9,262 nucleotides of DNA from an uncultured Corynebacterium sp. (GCF_943914015.1 NZ_CALUAK010000103.1:1-9262); one strand, 5' to 3'. Shown: positions 1-6,464, counted from the first letter of the stretch. Program-made: numbers and translations. The notes: a model not told the origin generated them from the sequence alone.

Positions 1-344
1 TGCTTGGCCTCTCGGTGGGCAACCACCGGGAGCTGGACGAGGTGGAGAGGATGGATCCGGCGCTTCGCCCCGACGTCATCGGCGTGGGGCCTGTCGCGGA
101 CACCACCACCAAGAAGGATGCGCCGGCGGGGATCGGTGTGCAGGCGTTTGCTGAGATCGCCACGCGCGCCAAAGGCCTCGGCGTGCCGGCCGTGGCGATC
201 GGTGGGGTGAATCTCACCAACGCGAGTGAGCTCGGTGGAACAGACGGCGCAGGGATCTGCGTGGTCTCCGCCATCATGAAAGCAGACGATCCGGAGCAGG
301 CGGCGCGCGCACTCCGCAGCGCCTTCGAGCAGGGGAGGAAATAA
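1..344 (+). CDS. thiE: Thiamine-phosphate synthase, 3' part (partial at left edge)
   Basis: ThiE couples HMP pyrophosphate with hydroxyethylthiazole phosphate to make thiamin phosphate in the cytoplasm. The reading frame is open from base 3 to the TAA at 342-344, so about 114 codons, roughly the C-terminal half of a family of about 210 residues, are visible. Recognisable family blocks are VIGVGPVADTTTKKDAP, which matches the usual YVGVGPVFPTxTK phosphate-binding segment, and VPAVAIGGV, the (beta/alpha)8-barrel strand before the second phosphate-binding loop, followed by GICVVSAIM. No truncation apart from the window edge is seen. The stop codon is directly followed by the ATG of the next gene, and the last codons carry that gene's ribosome binding site, so the two genes are translationally coupled in one operon. 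The start, promoter and any TPP riboswitch lie outside the window. Confidence 0.93.
   Translation, partial: LGLSVGNHRELDEVERMDPALRPDVIGVGPVADTTTKKDAPAGIGVQAFAEIATRAKGLGVPAVAIGGVNLTNASELGGTDGAGICVVSAIMKADDPEQAARALRSAFEQGRK
331..339 (+). promoter_or_regulatory. Ribosome binding site of thiD-tenA inside thiE
   Basis: AGGGGAGGA sits 5 bases before the thiD-tenA ATG and within the final codons of thiE. Together with the immediate TAA-ATG junction it fixes the start and implies translational coupling, keeping the kinase/salvage protein in step with ThiE. Confidence 0.8.
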
Positions 345-1862
345 ATGCTACCTCGCGTTTTGACCATTGCCGGCACCGATCCGACCGGTGGCGCCGGCCT
401 CCAGGCCGATATCAAGTCCATTAACGAGGCCGGCGGTTTCCCGCTGTCGGTGACGACGGCGCTCGTCGCGCAGAATACGTGCGGCGTGCGCGAGGTCCAC
501 ACCCCGCCGGTGGAGTTCCTCCGCGCGCAGCTCGACGCCGTTTTCGACGACGTCGAGGTCGATGCCGTCAAGATCGGCATGCTCGGCTCGGCGGAGATCA
601 CCCACGCCATCACCGAGTACCTCGACGCGCACCCGGTCACGCACCTCGTCGTCGACCCGGTCATGGTCGCTACCAGCGGTGATCGGCTCCTTGATGCGGC
701 CGCCGAGAGTGCCCTTCGTGACCTGTGCACCCGCGCCACCATCATCACCCCCAACATCGATGAGCTTGCGGTTCTCGCCGGCACGCAGTCCGCGACGACG
801 TACGAGGAAGCCATCGCCCAGGGGCAGGCTCTCGCGCACGATCTTGGCACTGCGGTGCTAGTCAAGGGCGGTCACCTCACGGGTGGGCGCGCCGACAACG
901 TCGTCGTCCACCCCTCCGGCGACACGTTCGCCATCCCCAACGCCCGCATCGACACGAAGAACACGCACGGCACGGGCTGCTCGCTCTCCTCGAGCCTCGC
1001 CGCCCGTCTGGCTGCCGGTCAGAGCATCGATGATGCCGCGCAGTGGGCGACCCTGTGGCTCACCGCAGCCATCCGCGCTGCCGACGGCCTGAACGTCGGC
1101 CACGGCCACGGCCCCGTCGACCACGCAGCCTGGAACCGCATGTATCGCCAGGCCGCGGACACGACGCCGTGGGAGGCCCCCACAGGTCCCGCGGTCGATC
1201 CGCTCGTCGCACCCGCCGGCCCCCACACGCATGCCCTCTGGGATCTGGTGTCCCCGCTGGTCACCGCCACCTTAAGCGATGGTTTCCTCACCATGCTTGC
1301 CGACGGCTCCCTCCCGCACCGAGCGTTCGAAACCTACCTCCTCCAGGATGCCTACTACCTCGGTGAATACGGCAAGGCCCTCGCCGGTGTGGCAGCACTA
1401 GCCCCGACCCCTGACGACATGATCGCCTGGGCGGCCGACGCAGAAGGTACGCTGGCGGAAAAGGCGAAACTTCACGATGCCATCCTCGGCGGAGCCGGGG
1501 ATGCCACCCAGTGCGACCCCTCATATGTCACTCTCGGCTACACAAGCCTGCTCACCGCAGCGACGACGAAAGGCTACGCCGTGGCCGCCACCGCCGTTCT
1601 CCCGTGCTACTGGCTCTACGCCGACATCGCCCTCCGGCTCGGCGAGCAGGACACCCCCGACCATCCCTTCCACCCGTGGTTGTCCGCCTACGCCGACGGC
1701 GAGTTTGTCGACTGCACTCGCGCCGCCATCGAGCGCGTGGAGCAGGCGCTTGAGGATGCAGGCCCAGCCGATCGTGAGGAGGCGACAAAGTTCTTCCTTT
1801 ACGCCTCCTACTGGGAGCGCGAGTTCTTCGGGCAGGGGCTACGCACCCCGTGGTGGGATTAG
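345..1862 (+). CDS. thiD: Fused HMP/HMP-phosphate kinase and TenA-type pyrimidine salvage protein (ThiD-TenA)
   Basis: A 505-residue two-domain cytoplasmic enzyme. Residues 1 to about 268 are ThiD, which phosphorylates hydroxymethylpyrimidine twice to the pyrophosphate used by ThiE. Visible there are the N-terminal TIAGTDPTGGAGLQADIK substrate loop, DPVMVATSG (104-112), TPNIDE (135-140), VKGGH (173-177) and the anion-hole motif THGTGCSLSSSLA (207-219) with Cys212. Residues about 293-505 are TenA, normally a salvage aminopyrimidine aminohydrolase. Asp335 in LLQDAYYL, Cys421 in LPCYWLYADI (equivalent to the B. subtilis TenA nucleophile by motif) and the acidic pair in SYWEREFF (489-495) are all present, so both domains look active. 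A Pro/Ala/Gly-rich linker of about 25 residues joins them. The ATG directly follows the thiE TAA, and the purine-rich ribosome binding site AGGGGAGGA (331-339) is well spaced. Such fusions are known in actinobacteria; the active-site assignments are inferred from motifs. Confidence 0.95.
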   Translation: MLPRVLTIAGTDPTGGAGLQADIKSINEAGGFPLSVTTALVAQNTCGVREVHTPPVEFLRAQLDAVFDDVEVDAVKIGMLGSAEITHAITEYLDAHPVTHLVVDPVMVATSGDRLLDAAAESALRDLCTRATIITPNIDELAVLAGTQSATTYEEAIAQGQALAHDLGTAVLVKGGHLTGGRADNVVVHPSGDTFAIPNARIDTKNTHGTGCSLSSSLAARLAAGQSIDDAAQWATLWLTAAIRAADGLNVGHGHGPVDHAAWNRMYRQAADTTPWEAPTGPAVDPLVAPAGPHTHALWDLVSPLVTATLSDGFLTMLADGSLPHRAFETYLLQDAYYLGEYGKALAGVAALAPTPDDMIAWAADAEGTLAEKAKLHDAILGGAGDATQCDPSYVTLGYTSLLTAATTKGYAVAATAVLPCYWLYADIALRLGEQDTPDHPFHPWLSAYADGEFVDCTRAAIERVEQALEDAGPADREEATKFFLYASYWEREFFGQGLRTPWWD

Positions 1863-1902
1863 TTGAAGCAAGAATAAAAAACTCAGAAGAAATGGAAGAA
1901 CG

Positions 1903-1988
1903 CATCCCACCATCTGATGTTCCAGGAGCGTGGTTCGGGTCCGAATAATCGGCTTCTGAATATGCGCTACCTGGAACTATGTGGGATG
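1903..1988. repeat. Two-part imperfect inverted repeat between convergent genes
   Basis: CATCCCAC (1903-1910) pairs perfectly with GTGGGATG (1981-1988); GTTCCAGG (1919-1926) pairs with CCTGGAAC (1970-1977); AGCG (1927-1930) pairs with CGCT (1965-1968) past one bulged base. The arms thus supply 20 base pairs, interrupted by an 8/3-base internal loop. The apical part holds a second small dyad, TTCGG-GT-CCGAA (1934-1945). The element lies between the 3' ends of thiD-tenA and the ABC gene, where a bidirectional terminator would be expected, but no T-run follows either arm directly. A T-rich stretch occurs on the minus strand about 20 bases past the left arm. It could be a terminator variant, an RNA 3' end protector or a small mobile-element remnant. 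Confidence 0.6.
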
Positions 1989-2051
1989 AGGGGAAGCGGC
2001 GAAATTGTCTGGGAGGCTAATACGCAGAAAACTTCGCCAAACGTGTGAAGC

Positions 2052-3845
2052 CTAGATGGCCTCGTCAATATTTGTGTCTTGAAGTTGGGAAGCGAACAAA
2101 CGTCGAAAACCTGAATCCCTAGACACAAGTTCGGTGAAGGTTCCTGACTCCTCTACACGGCCGCCCTCCATGTAGTAGATCCGATCCAAATTCTGCAGCG
2201 TAGACGCGCGGTGAGTAACGACAATGACTACTTTCCTACTGCTCAAAGCCCTCAAGCAGGAAAAGATCTCAGCCTCCCCACGTGCATCAATCGAACTTGT
2301 TGGCTCATCGAGGATCCAAATTCCAGCATCACGGATATACAACCGTGCCAGGGCTAGGCGTTGCCATTGTCCGCCTGAAAGCCCTGTGCCTTTCCATTGC
2401 TCTCCCAGTTGCATATCCAGACTCGTGACAAACGTTTGCGCGCCTACCATTCGCAGCGCCTCCCATAGCTTCTCATCCGAAGGCCAGCAGGACGGGTCAA
2501 GCCCCAAGCAGAGGTTTTCGCGAACGGTTAGCTCGAAACGGGAATAATCCTGCGCCAGCATCCCGAAATAGCGATGGCGTTCCGCAAAGTCTTGCTTACT
2601 AAGCTCACGTTGGTCTCCCGAATCCGTGGATACGAGAATTGATCCGTCGGACACGTCATATAGCCCAACGAGAGCGGAAAGCAGTGATGTTTTTCCGGCA
2701 CCGTTTGCCCCGACCAACGCAACAACCTCGCCACAGTGCGCATGAAGACAAGCATGGGACACAATTGTTCGGTCCCCGATCGTCACATCAATGTCCTTCG
2801 CGTTCAAAGCAGCAACCTGATGGACGACGGGCAGCGGTGGTGTCATCTCAGGCAAGGCAAGAAATTCTTCAAGCATGAGCAATGGTTTCGTTTCCTGCAT
2901 GAGCATTCCGACGGACCAACCGACATTGTGAATGGCAAACAACCCACTCGAAATACCGACGAGAGCTGCGGTGGCTTCGACAGGACTGGCATTGCCGTGC
3001 AATAGGAACGCAAGTAAGCAGAAGGCAAAAATTACCACCGTGACAAGGCCATTGATAATTTCCGCCTTGATGTACATCGCGTGGACGCTTCGATCTAGTG
3101 CTGCAGCCTTATTGCGATAGCGTCCGGCTTGACTGCGAAACCATTCCCTGCCGTCCAACAGTGCCAGCTCTGTCCCCGGTGACTGGTACATCATCTGTTC
3201 GAAGAAATAGTTGGCATGGCGGTGGTAGTCGTTATTCCGTTCCCATTGTTCGGCCAGCTTCTTTGAGCAGTAAAAATTAGTGAGGAGGCTCGGTATGAGC
3301 GAAAGCAAAAGAAGCACGGCACCTAAAGTGCTGAACCTGAAAAGGGAGAGGAAAAGAAAAACACATACAAATACGGCGAATATAACGCTTGTCACTGCAG
3401 TGGCTTGTACTGAAAGATTCCCGTTGGAGACCACCTCCAAGGCTTGCCGTGTCCTTTTGTTTACCTCTGGCTGCCGAAGCTGTTTAGGGTCAATCCGTGA
3501 AACTTTTTGGTCTACTGCGAGTCGGCCTTGCCACGCAATTGTGAGACGGAGAATGTCCCCCAACCGTCCACACACATCTTGCAAAGAAACGAAGCCTGCG
3601 AGTAGTAAAGCGACCAGAAGAATCAGAAAAACAGTTTTGTTGCCAGGCTCTTCCTGCAGCGATGTGCCCAGAAGGGAGATGAGCCACGCCTGCACGGCAG
3701 GAAACGCTGCGAGGATAATTTGGATGACGAGGAGCAGGATGAGCGTTTTAGACGCCGTGCGGCGTGCAAACCGCAAAGCAAATCTACACGCTCTATACGT
3801 CCCCTTTCCGTAAAAGGACGGGTTGTTACTCATGCACACATCCAT
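2052..3845 (-). CDS. ABC exporter half-transporter (fused membrane and ATPase domains), substrate unknown
   Basis: A 597-residue protein with the exporter order of N-terminal membrane domain and C-terminal ATPase. Hydrophobic segments lie at about 33-59, 71-89, 150-170, 172-193 and 262-283, with a weaker one at 291-312, giving the six helices of a half-transporter that would dimerise in the cytoplasmic membrane. The ATPase is intact: Walker A GANGAGKT (379-386), Q-loop Gln432 in MLAQDYSRFELTVREN, signature LSGGQ (489-493), Walker B IWILDEP (509-515) with Glu514, and H-loop His545. The LSGGQWQRLALAR and YSRFELTVREN segments resemble peptide exporters of the NisT/SpaT type, which lack a peptidase domain. 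However, no precursor peptide or modification gene is nearby, so the substrate is unknown. Base composition is much more AT-rich than the thi and oxidoreductase genes, suggesting transfer. Start: ATG at 3845; a second in-frame ATG at 3833 (residue 5) is almost equally possible, and neither has a strong ribosome binding site. Confidence 0.88.
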   Translation of the reverse strand: MDVCMSNNPSFYGKGTYRACRFALRFARRTASKTLILLLVIQIILAAFPAVQAWLISLLGTSLQEEPGNKTVFLILLVALLLAGFVSLQDVCGRLGDILRLTIAWQGRLAVDQKVSRIDPKQLRQPEVNKRTRQALEVVSNGNLSVQATAVTSVIFAVFVCVFLFLSLFRFSTLGAVLLLLSLIPSLLTNFYCSKKLAEQWERNNDYHRHANYFFEQMMYQSPGTELALLDGREWFRSQAGRYRNKAAALDRSVHAMYIKAEIINGLVTVVIFAFCLLAFLLHGNASPVEATAALVGISSGLFAIHNVGWSVGMLMQETKPLLMLEEFLALPEMTPPLPVVHQVAALNAKDIDVTIGDRTIVSHACLHAHCGEVVALVGANGAGKTSLLSALVGLYDVSDGSILVSTDSGDQRELSKQDFAERHRYFGMLAQDYSRFELTVRENLCLGLDPSCWPSDEKLWEALRMVGAQTFVTSLDMQLGEQWKGTGLSGGQWQRLALARLYIRDAGIWILDEPTSSIDARGEAEIFSCLRALSSRKVVIVVTHRASTLQNLDRIYYMEGGRVEESGTFTELVSRDSGFRRLFASQLQDTNIDEAI

Positions 3846-3978
3846 TTCTTAACCTGCTATTTTCAAAATTCAATGTGGAAGTTACCGGATGGAAACCAAC
3901 TTCAGCATCTGGTCTTGCGCGCCGCGTGCTTTTCACACTTATTTTATCTGCAGGTGATGTGCCCTACTATGAAACTCT

Positions 3979-3996
3979 GTGTGCGATAGAGCACAC
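3979..3996. repeat. Short inverted repeat upstream of the ABC gene
   Basis: GTGTGC (3979-3984) and GCACAC (3991-3996) form a perfect 6-bp dyad with a 6-base spacer, about 135 bases upstream of the ABC start. Placement is compatible with a regulator binding site, but nothing ties it to a known operator. Confidence 0.35.
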
Positions 3997-4160
3997 GTAT
4001 ATATGAGTGGGAAAGGTGTCGACGCAGTCGGCCTGGCGTATTTGATGCGAGTGAATTGCAAAGCGGAATATCTTGTGCCGCGTGGAAAATAGTGGATTCG
4101 GGGTAGCGGTCGGGGCTGCACTGCCGGCGGGCGTGTAGATGGGCTGTAAAACGTGCGGTG

Positions 4161-4193
4161 AAAAAGGGCTCGGCGCGGGAGCGCGCCGAGCCC
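4161..4193 (-). terminator. Rho-independent terminator of the quinone oxidoreductase gene
   Basis: GGGCTCGGCGCG (4166-4177) and CGCGCCGAGCCC (4182-4193) form a perfect 12-bp GC-rich stem with a 4-base loop. Read on the minus strand the stem is followed at once by TTTTT (complement of 4161-4165). It lies 27 bases past the oxidoreductase stop codon and separates that gene from the ABC gene, so the two are not one operon. Confidence 0.93.
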
Positions 4194-4220
4194 TGGCTCT
4201 TCACCCAGAATGCGGGTTTG

Positions 4221-5129
4221 TTAGACCTCGAGCGCGATCTTGCCGGTAATTTCGCCATCCTTGATCAGGCGGTGGGCCTCGGCAGCTTCCTCCAGGGGGA
4301 GCACCGTGGAGACCTGGGTGGTGAACTCGCCGGCCTCAATCATCGGCCAGACGTGCTCCACCGTGGAGGCGACGATCCGCGCCTTGTCCTCGGTGTCGCG
4401 GGCGCGCAGCGCCGTGGCGGAAATGGAGCCGCGCTTGGACAGCAGCCTGCCGATATTCAGTTCACCCTTGACGCCACCTTGCATGCCGATGGTCACCTGG
4501 TGCCCGTCGTAAGCCAGCGCCCGGACGTTCTGATCCAAGTATTTGGCACCGATGATGTCGAGGATGACATCGCAGGAGTTCTTCAGCTCCTCGGCGAAGT
4601 CCTGCTCCTTGTAGTTGATGAGGATATCCGCGCCGAGCTCCTTGCAGTGGTCGAGCTTGCGCTGCGAACCGGCGGTCACAGCGACCTCCGCACCAAAGTG
4701 CTTGGCCAGCTGGATGGCGCAGGTACCGATGCCACCGGCACCGCCGTGGATGAGGATGCGCTGGCCCTTCTGCAGGCCAGCCAGCATGAAGACGTTGGAC
4801 CAGACAGTGCAGGTCACCTCAGCGATGGTGGCCGCCTCGGGCATGGTCAGCCCCTTCGGCACGGGCATGAGCTGGCCTTCTGGGACGGCCACGTACTCGG
4901 CGTAGCCGCCACCGGCCAAAAGTGCAATGGCGGGCTCGTCATCAACGTAGCCTGCAGCTTCTAGTCCGAGGATGCTGGTGACACCCTTCGGCGGCGGGTA
5001 GTGGCCCTGGTTCTGCAGGATATCGCCACGGTTAACACCGGCCGCGGCCACCTTCATGAGCTTCTCGCCCTCGCCTAGTTCGGGGGTTGGTGCATCAATT
5101 ACTTCTAGCTCTTGGGAAATTGCTTTCAT
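4221..5129 (-). CDS. Zinc-free medium-chain dehydrogenase, NADPH:quinone oxidoreductase type
   Basis: A 302-residue cytoplasmic enzyme of the MDR superfamily, quinone oxidoreductase/PIG3-like branch, which uses NADPH to reduce quinones or other enones; the real substrate cannot be read from sequence. The start MKAISQELEV, the VAAAGVNRGDILQ block (about 26-39), GGGYAEYVAVP (73-83), and the nucleotide loop HGGAGGIGTCAIQLAK (128-143) are typical. The cysteine ligands for catalytic and structural zinc are absent. The region GLEAAGYVDDEPAIALLAGGGYAEY is about ten residues shorter than the usual form, which carries VGxGVxxxKVGDRV here; the frame is intact, so this is an in-frame deletion, not a frameshift. 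Start choice: an upstream ATG at 5186 would lie in tRNA-Ser and is rejected. ATG 5129 is the family start, and an in-frame GTG at 5135 is an alternative leaderless start. It is followed by its own terminator. Confidence 0.9.
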   Translation of the reverse strand: MKAISQELEVIDAPTPELGEGEKLMKVAAAGVNRGDILQNQGHYPPPKGVTSILGLEAAGYVDDEPAIALLAGGGYAEYVAVPEGQLMPVPKGLTMPEAATIAEVTCTVWSNVFMLAGLQKGQRILIHGGAGGIGTCAIQLAKHFGAEVAVTAGSQRKLDHCKELGADILINYKEQDFAEELKNSCDVILDIIGAKYLDQNVRALAYDGHQVTIGMQGGVKGELNIGRLLSKRGSISATALRARDTEDKARIVASTVEHVWPMIEAGEFTTQVSTVLPLEEAAEAHRLIKDGEITGKIALEV

Positions 5130-5146
5130 GCACACCAGGCTATAGT
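5120..5146 (+). promoter_or_regulatory. Candidate promoter of tRNA-Ser(UGA)
   Basis: TATAGT (5141-5146) fits the -10 consensus and lies 12 bases before the mature tRNA 5' end. TTGCTT (5120-5125) with a 15-base spacer, or AATTGC (5118-5123) with 17, could act as -35. Five of its six -10 bases also belong to the opposing -10 box of the oxidoreductase gene. Confidence 0.5.
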
Positions 5147-5147
5147 A
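5142..5147 (-). promoter_or_regulatory. -10 box of the oxidoreductase gene, overlapping the tRNA-Ser -10 box
   Basis: On the minus strand TACTAT (complement of 5142-5147) is a good -10 hexamer that ends 12 bases before the ATG at 5129 and 6 bases before an in-frame GTG at 5135. Transcription would begin at or just before the coding region, so the mRNA would be leaderless or nearly so; no Shine-Dalgarno sequence is visible. A weak -35 (CTGCCA on the minus strand, complement of 5166-5171) would lie inside the tRNA gene. Confidence 0.5.
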
Positions 5148-5158
5148 TTTTTCCCATT

Positions 5159-5243
5159 GGAGACATGGCAGAGCGGCCGAATGCACTCGCCTTGAAAGCG
5201 AGCGTCCCTAACCGGACCGGGGGTTCAAATCCCTCTGTCTCCG
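5159..5243 (+). tRNA. tRNA-Ser(UGA)
   Basis: The acceptor stem GGAGACA (5159-5165) pairs with TGTCTCC (5236-5242), with discriminator G5243. The anticodon stem CTCGC/GCGAG (5186-5190/5198-5202) encloses the loop CTTGAAA with anticodon TGA at 5193-5195. A class II long variable arm is present, as expected of tRNA-Ser, and the T-loop reads TTCAAAT. CCA is not encoded (GCA follows). It reads codon UCA and wobble partners. A terminator follows within 10 bases, so it is a single-tRNA transcript. Confidence 0.97.
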
Positions 5244-5251
5244 CAGGTAAG

Positions 5252-5290
5252 AAAACCCCTGGTGCGTGTGACCAGGGGTTTTTACTTTTT
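5252..5290 (+). terminator. Rho-independent terminator of tRNA-Ser(UGA)
   Basis: AAAACCCCTGGT (5252-5263) pairs perfectly with ACCAGGGGTTTT (5271-5282) around a 7-base loop, followed by T-rich TACTTTTT. It is placed 9 bases after the tRNA discriminator base. Confidence 0.92.
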
Positions 5291-5291
5291 G

Positions 5292-5362
5292 TCGCAGATT
5301 TGAGGGGCGGATTCTGCCGACCTGCGTAAATGCACGGGGCCTTTCGGAATCTGCTGCGAAAA
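5292..5362. repeat. Dispersed intergenic repeat, copy 1 (71 nt)
   Basis: The unit begins TCGCAGATTT, contains CGACCTGCGTAAATGC (5318-5333) and ends TCGGAATCTGCTGCGAAAA (5344-5362). The same blocks in the same order recur in the unit at 5401-5479, with 15 of 16 and 17 of 19 bases identical in the two conserved blocks. The ends are partly complementary (TCGCAG..GAT against ATCTGCTGCGA), so the unit can fold. No reading frame is conserved between the copies, which argues for a non-coding repeat. Confidence 0.7.
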
Positions 5363-5400
5363 GTAAAAAGGGTGGGGTGGCCGGAAAGGCAGTTCCGTTA

Positions 5401-5479
5401 TCGCAGCAGATATCGAGCCTGGATTCGGGCGACCTGCGGAAATGCGAGGGAAGCCGGTGTTCGGGATCTGCTGCAAAAA
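5401..5479. repeat. Dispersed intergenic repeat, copy 2 (79 nt)
   Basis: The second copy starts TCGCAGCAGAT (5401-5411) and ends ATCTGCTGCAA (5466-5476); these ends are inverted repeats matching at 10 of 11 positions. Between them lie CGACCTGCGGAAATGC (5430-5445) and TTCGGGATCTG. It is 8 bases longer than copy 1, the extra bases lying before TTCGG. It ends 10 bases from the pat stop codon, so it forms the 3' flank of pat and may shape its transcript end. It resembles a small palindromic intergenic repeat or non-autonomous mobile unit. Confidence 0.7.
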
Positions 5480-5489
5480 CTTAAGGCGC

Positions 5490-6458
5490 CTACCCCAGCA
5501 GCGCGTCCGTTTCTTCCTCCGTGGTGACGGTGATGCGCGTGCCCTCAGGGAAGTGGCGGACGATGACGCCCTCCTTCTCGAACTTCTGGCCGGGCAGCCA
5601 AATGAAGTTCGCCTGGCTGGGGATAGCACCGAGGGCTTCCTGGGCGCGGGCCCGCTGCTTCTTTACCTCGGCGACTCGTGCGGCGAGTTCATCGCCAGCC
5701 GCTAGCGAAGCTAGCGCCGCTGCCTGGGCGGGGCCAGAGACGGCGAACGGAATGGCGACCTTGATGAGGGCGTCGATAAGCGTGGCAGAGCCGAGGGCGT
5801 AGCCGATGCGGAGGGCGGCGAGACCGTAGGCCTTCGAGAACGTGCGCAAAACGACGAGGTTGGGGTGGGAGCTGAGCTTGCCCACACCGGACTCGACGTC
5901 GGCGAACTCGATGTACGCCTCGTCGAGGGCGACGACAACATCGTCGGGTACGTGCTTCATGAACGCGTCGAACTCCGCGCCGGTGAAGGCGGTGCCGGAG
6001 GGGTTGTTCGGGTTGCAGAGGAAGATGAGCTTCGTGTTTTCCGTCACAGCCTCGGCGATGCCGTCGAGATCAACGGCCTCATTCTTGTCGAGCGGGATCG
6101 GCACCTTCGTCGCGCCACACACGTCGACGAAGATGGGGTAGGCCTCGAACGAGCGCCACGGGTAAATGACCTCATCCTCGCGGTTGAGGCACGTAATCTG
6201 CACCAGTTGCTGGCACAGCGCGGAGGAGCCACAGCCGACCGCGACCTGTTCAAAGCTAACGCCGAAGCGGGAAGCAAGCGTCTCGCGGAGCGCCACGGCG
6301 AACATATCCGGGTACCGGTTGACCTGGACATTATCCAGCGCTTCCCGCACCGAGGGAAGCGCGCCGTGGGCCAACTCGTTGGAGGATAACTTGATGGAGC
6401 CCTCGATCTTCTTTCCGGGGACGTAGCTGGGAATATTGGTCAGATCTTTTCGTAGCAT
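5490..6458 (-). CDS. pat: PLP-dependent aromatic aminotransferase, HisC-like (Pat)
   Basis: A 322-residue fold-type I aminotransferase of the histidinol-phosphate aminotransferase family, transferring amino groups between glutamate/2-oxoglutarate and aromatic amino or keto acids (or imidazole-acetol phosphate). Motifs: KLSSNE (23-28), NRYPD (47-51), GCGSSALCQQL (75-85), CNPNNPSGT (148-156), DEAY (179-182) and TFSKAYGLAALRIGYALG (206-223) with Lys209 as the PLP Schiff base. The whole N-terminal two thirds matches the C. glutamicum Pat pattern, including YPWRSFEAYPIF. The C-terminus is shorter than usual: a helix before GVIVRHFPEG is reduced to QKFEKE, and the protein ends at EEETDALLG where relatives add about 10 residues, so 322 instead of about 340. 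The frame is intact. HisC itself is the main alternative; absence of other his genes favours Pat. No ribosome binding site precedes ATG 6458; a -10 box six bases away suggests a leaderless mRNA. Confidence 0.9.
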   Translation of the reverse strand: MLRKDLTNIPSYVPGKKIEGSIKLSSNELAHGALPSVREALDNVQVNRYPDMFAVALRETLASRFGVSFEQVAVGCGSSALCQQLVQITCLNREDEVIYPWRSFEAYPIFVDVCGATKVPIPLDKNEAVDLDGIAEAVTENTKLIFLCNPNNPSGTAFTGAEFDAFMKHVPDDVVVALDEAYIEFADVESGVGKLSSHPNLVVLRTFSKAYGLAALRIGYALGSATLIDALIKVAIPFAVSGPAQAAALASLAAGDELAARVAEVKKQRARAQEALGAIPSQANFIWLPGQKFEKEGVIVRHFPEGTRITVTTEEETDALLG

Positions 6459-6464
6459 GAGGTT

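Larger units (their letters stand above)
3846..4220. other. Gene-free region between the ABC gene and the oxidoreductase gene
   Basis: The 375 bases contain no convincing protein gene on either strand. They hold the strong terminator of the oxidoreductase gene (listed separately), a small hairpin GTGTGC-GATAGA-GCACAC (3979-3996) that could be an operator, and, on the minus strand, a possible -10 box TAAAAT (complement of 3941-3946) for the ABC gene without a clear -35. A 29-codon frame MSGKGVDAVGLAY... on the plus strand (4003-4092) has no ribosome binding site and is not called as a gene. GC content changes from low near the ABC gene to high beyond about 4020, which may mark one edge of the transferred segment. 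Confidence 0.5.

Noticed and set aside
1892..1948. 18-codon frame after thiD-tenA, with a further open stretch past its stop, as a pseudogene
   Set aside because: The inverted repeat in the same place explains the sequence better, and the peptide matches nothing I know.
4003..4092. 29-codon frame that could be a RiPP precursor for the ABC exporter
   Set aside because: It has no ribosome binding site, lies on the opposite strand to the exporter, and shows no leader/core pattern or Ser/Thr/Cys-rich core.
4158..4964. Long plus-strand open frame of 268 codons
   Set aside because: It is antisense to the oxidoreductase gene, starts inside that gene's terminator and has a composition typical of a GC-rich shadow frame.
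5129..5186. Upstream ATG extension of the oxidoreductase (19 more residues)
   Set aside because: It would run into tRNA-Ser(UGA) and upstream of the predicted promoter.
5865..6389. Plus-strand open frame of 174 codons
   Set aside because: It is antisense to pat, which has clear PLP-enzyme motifs.
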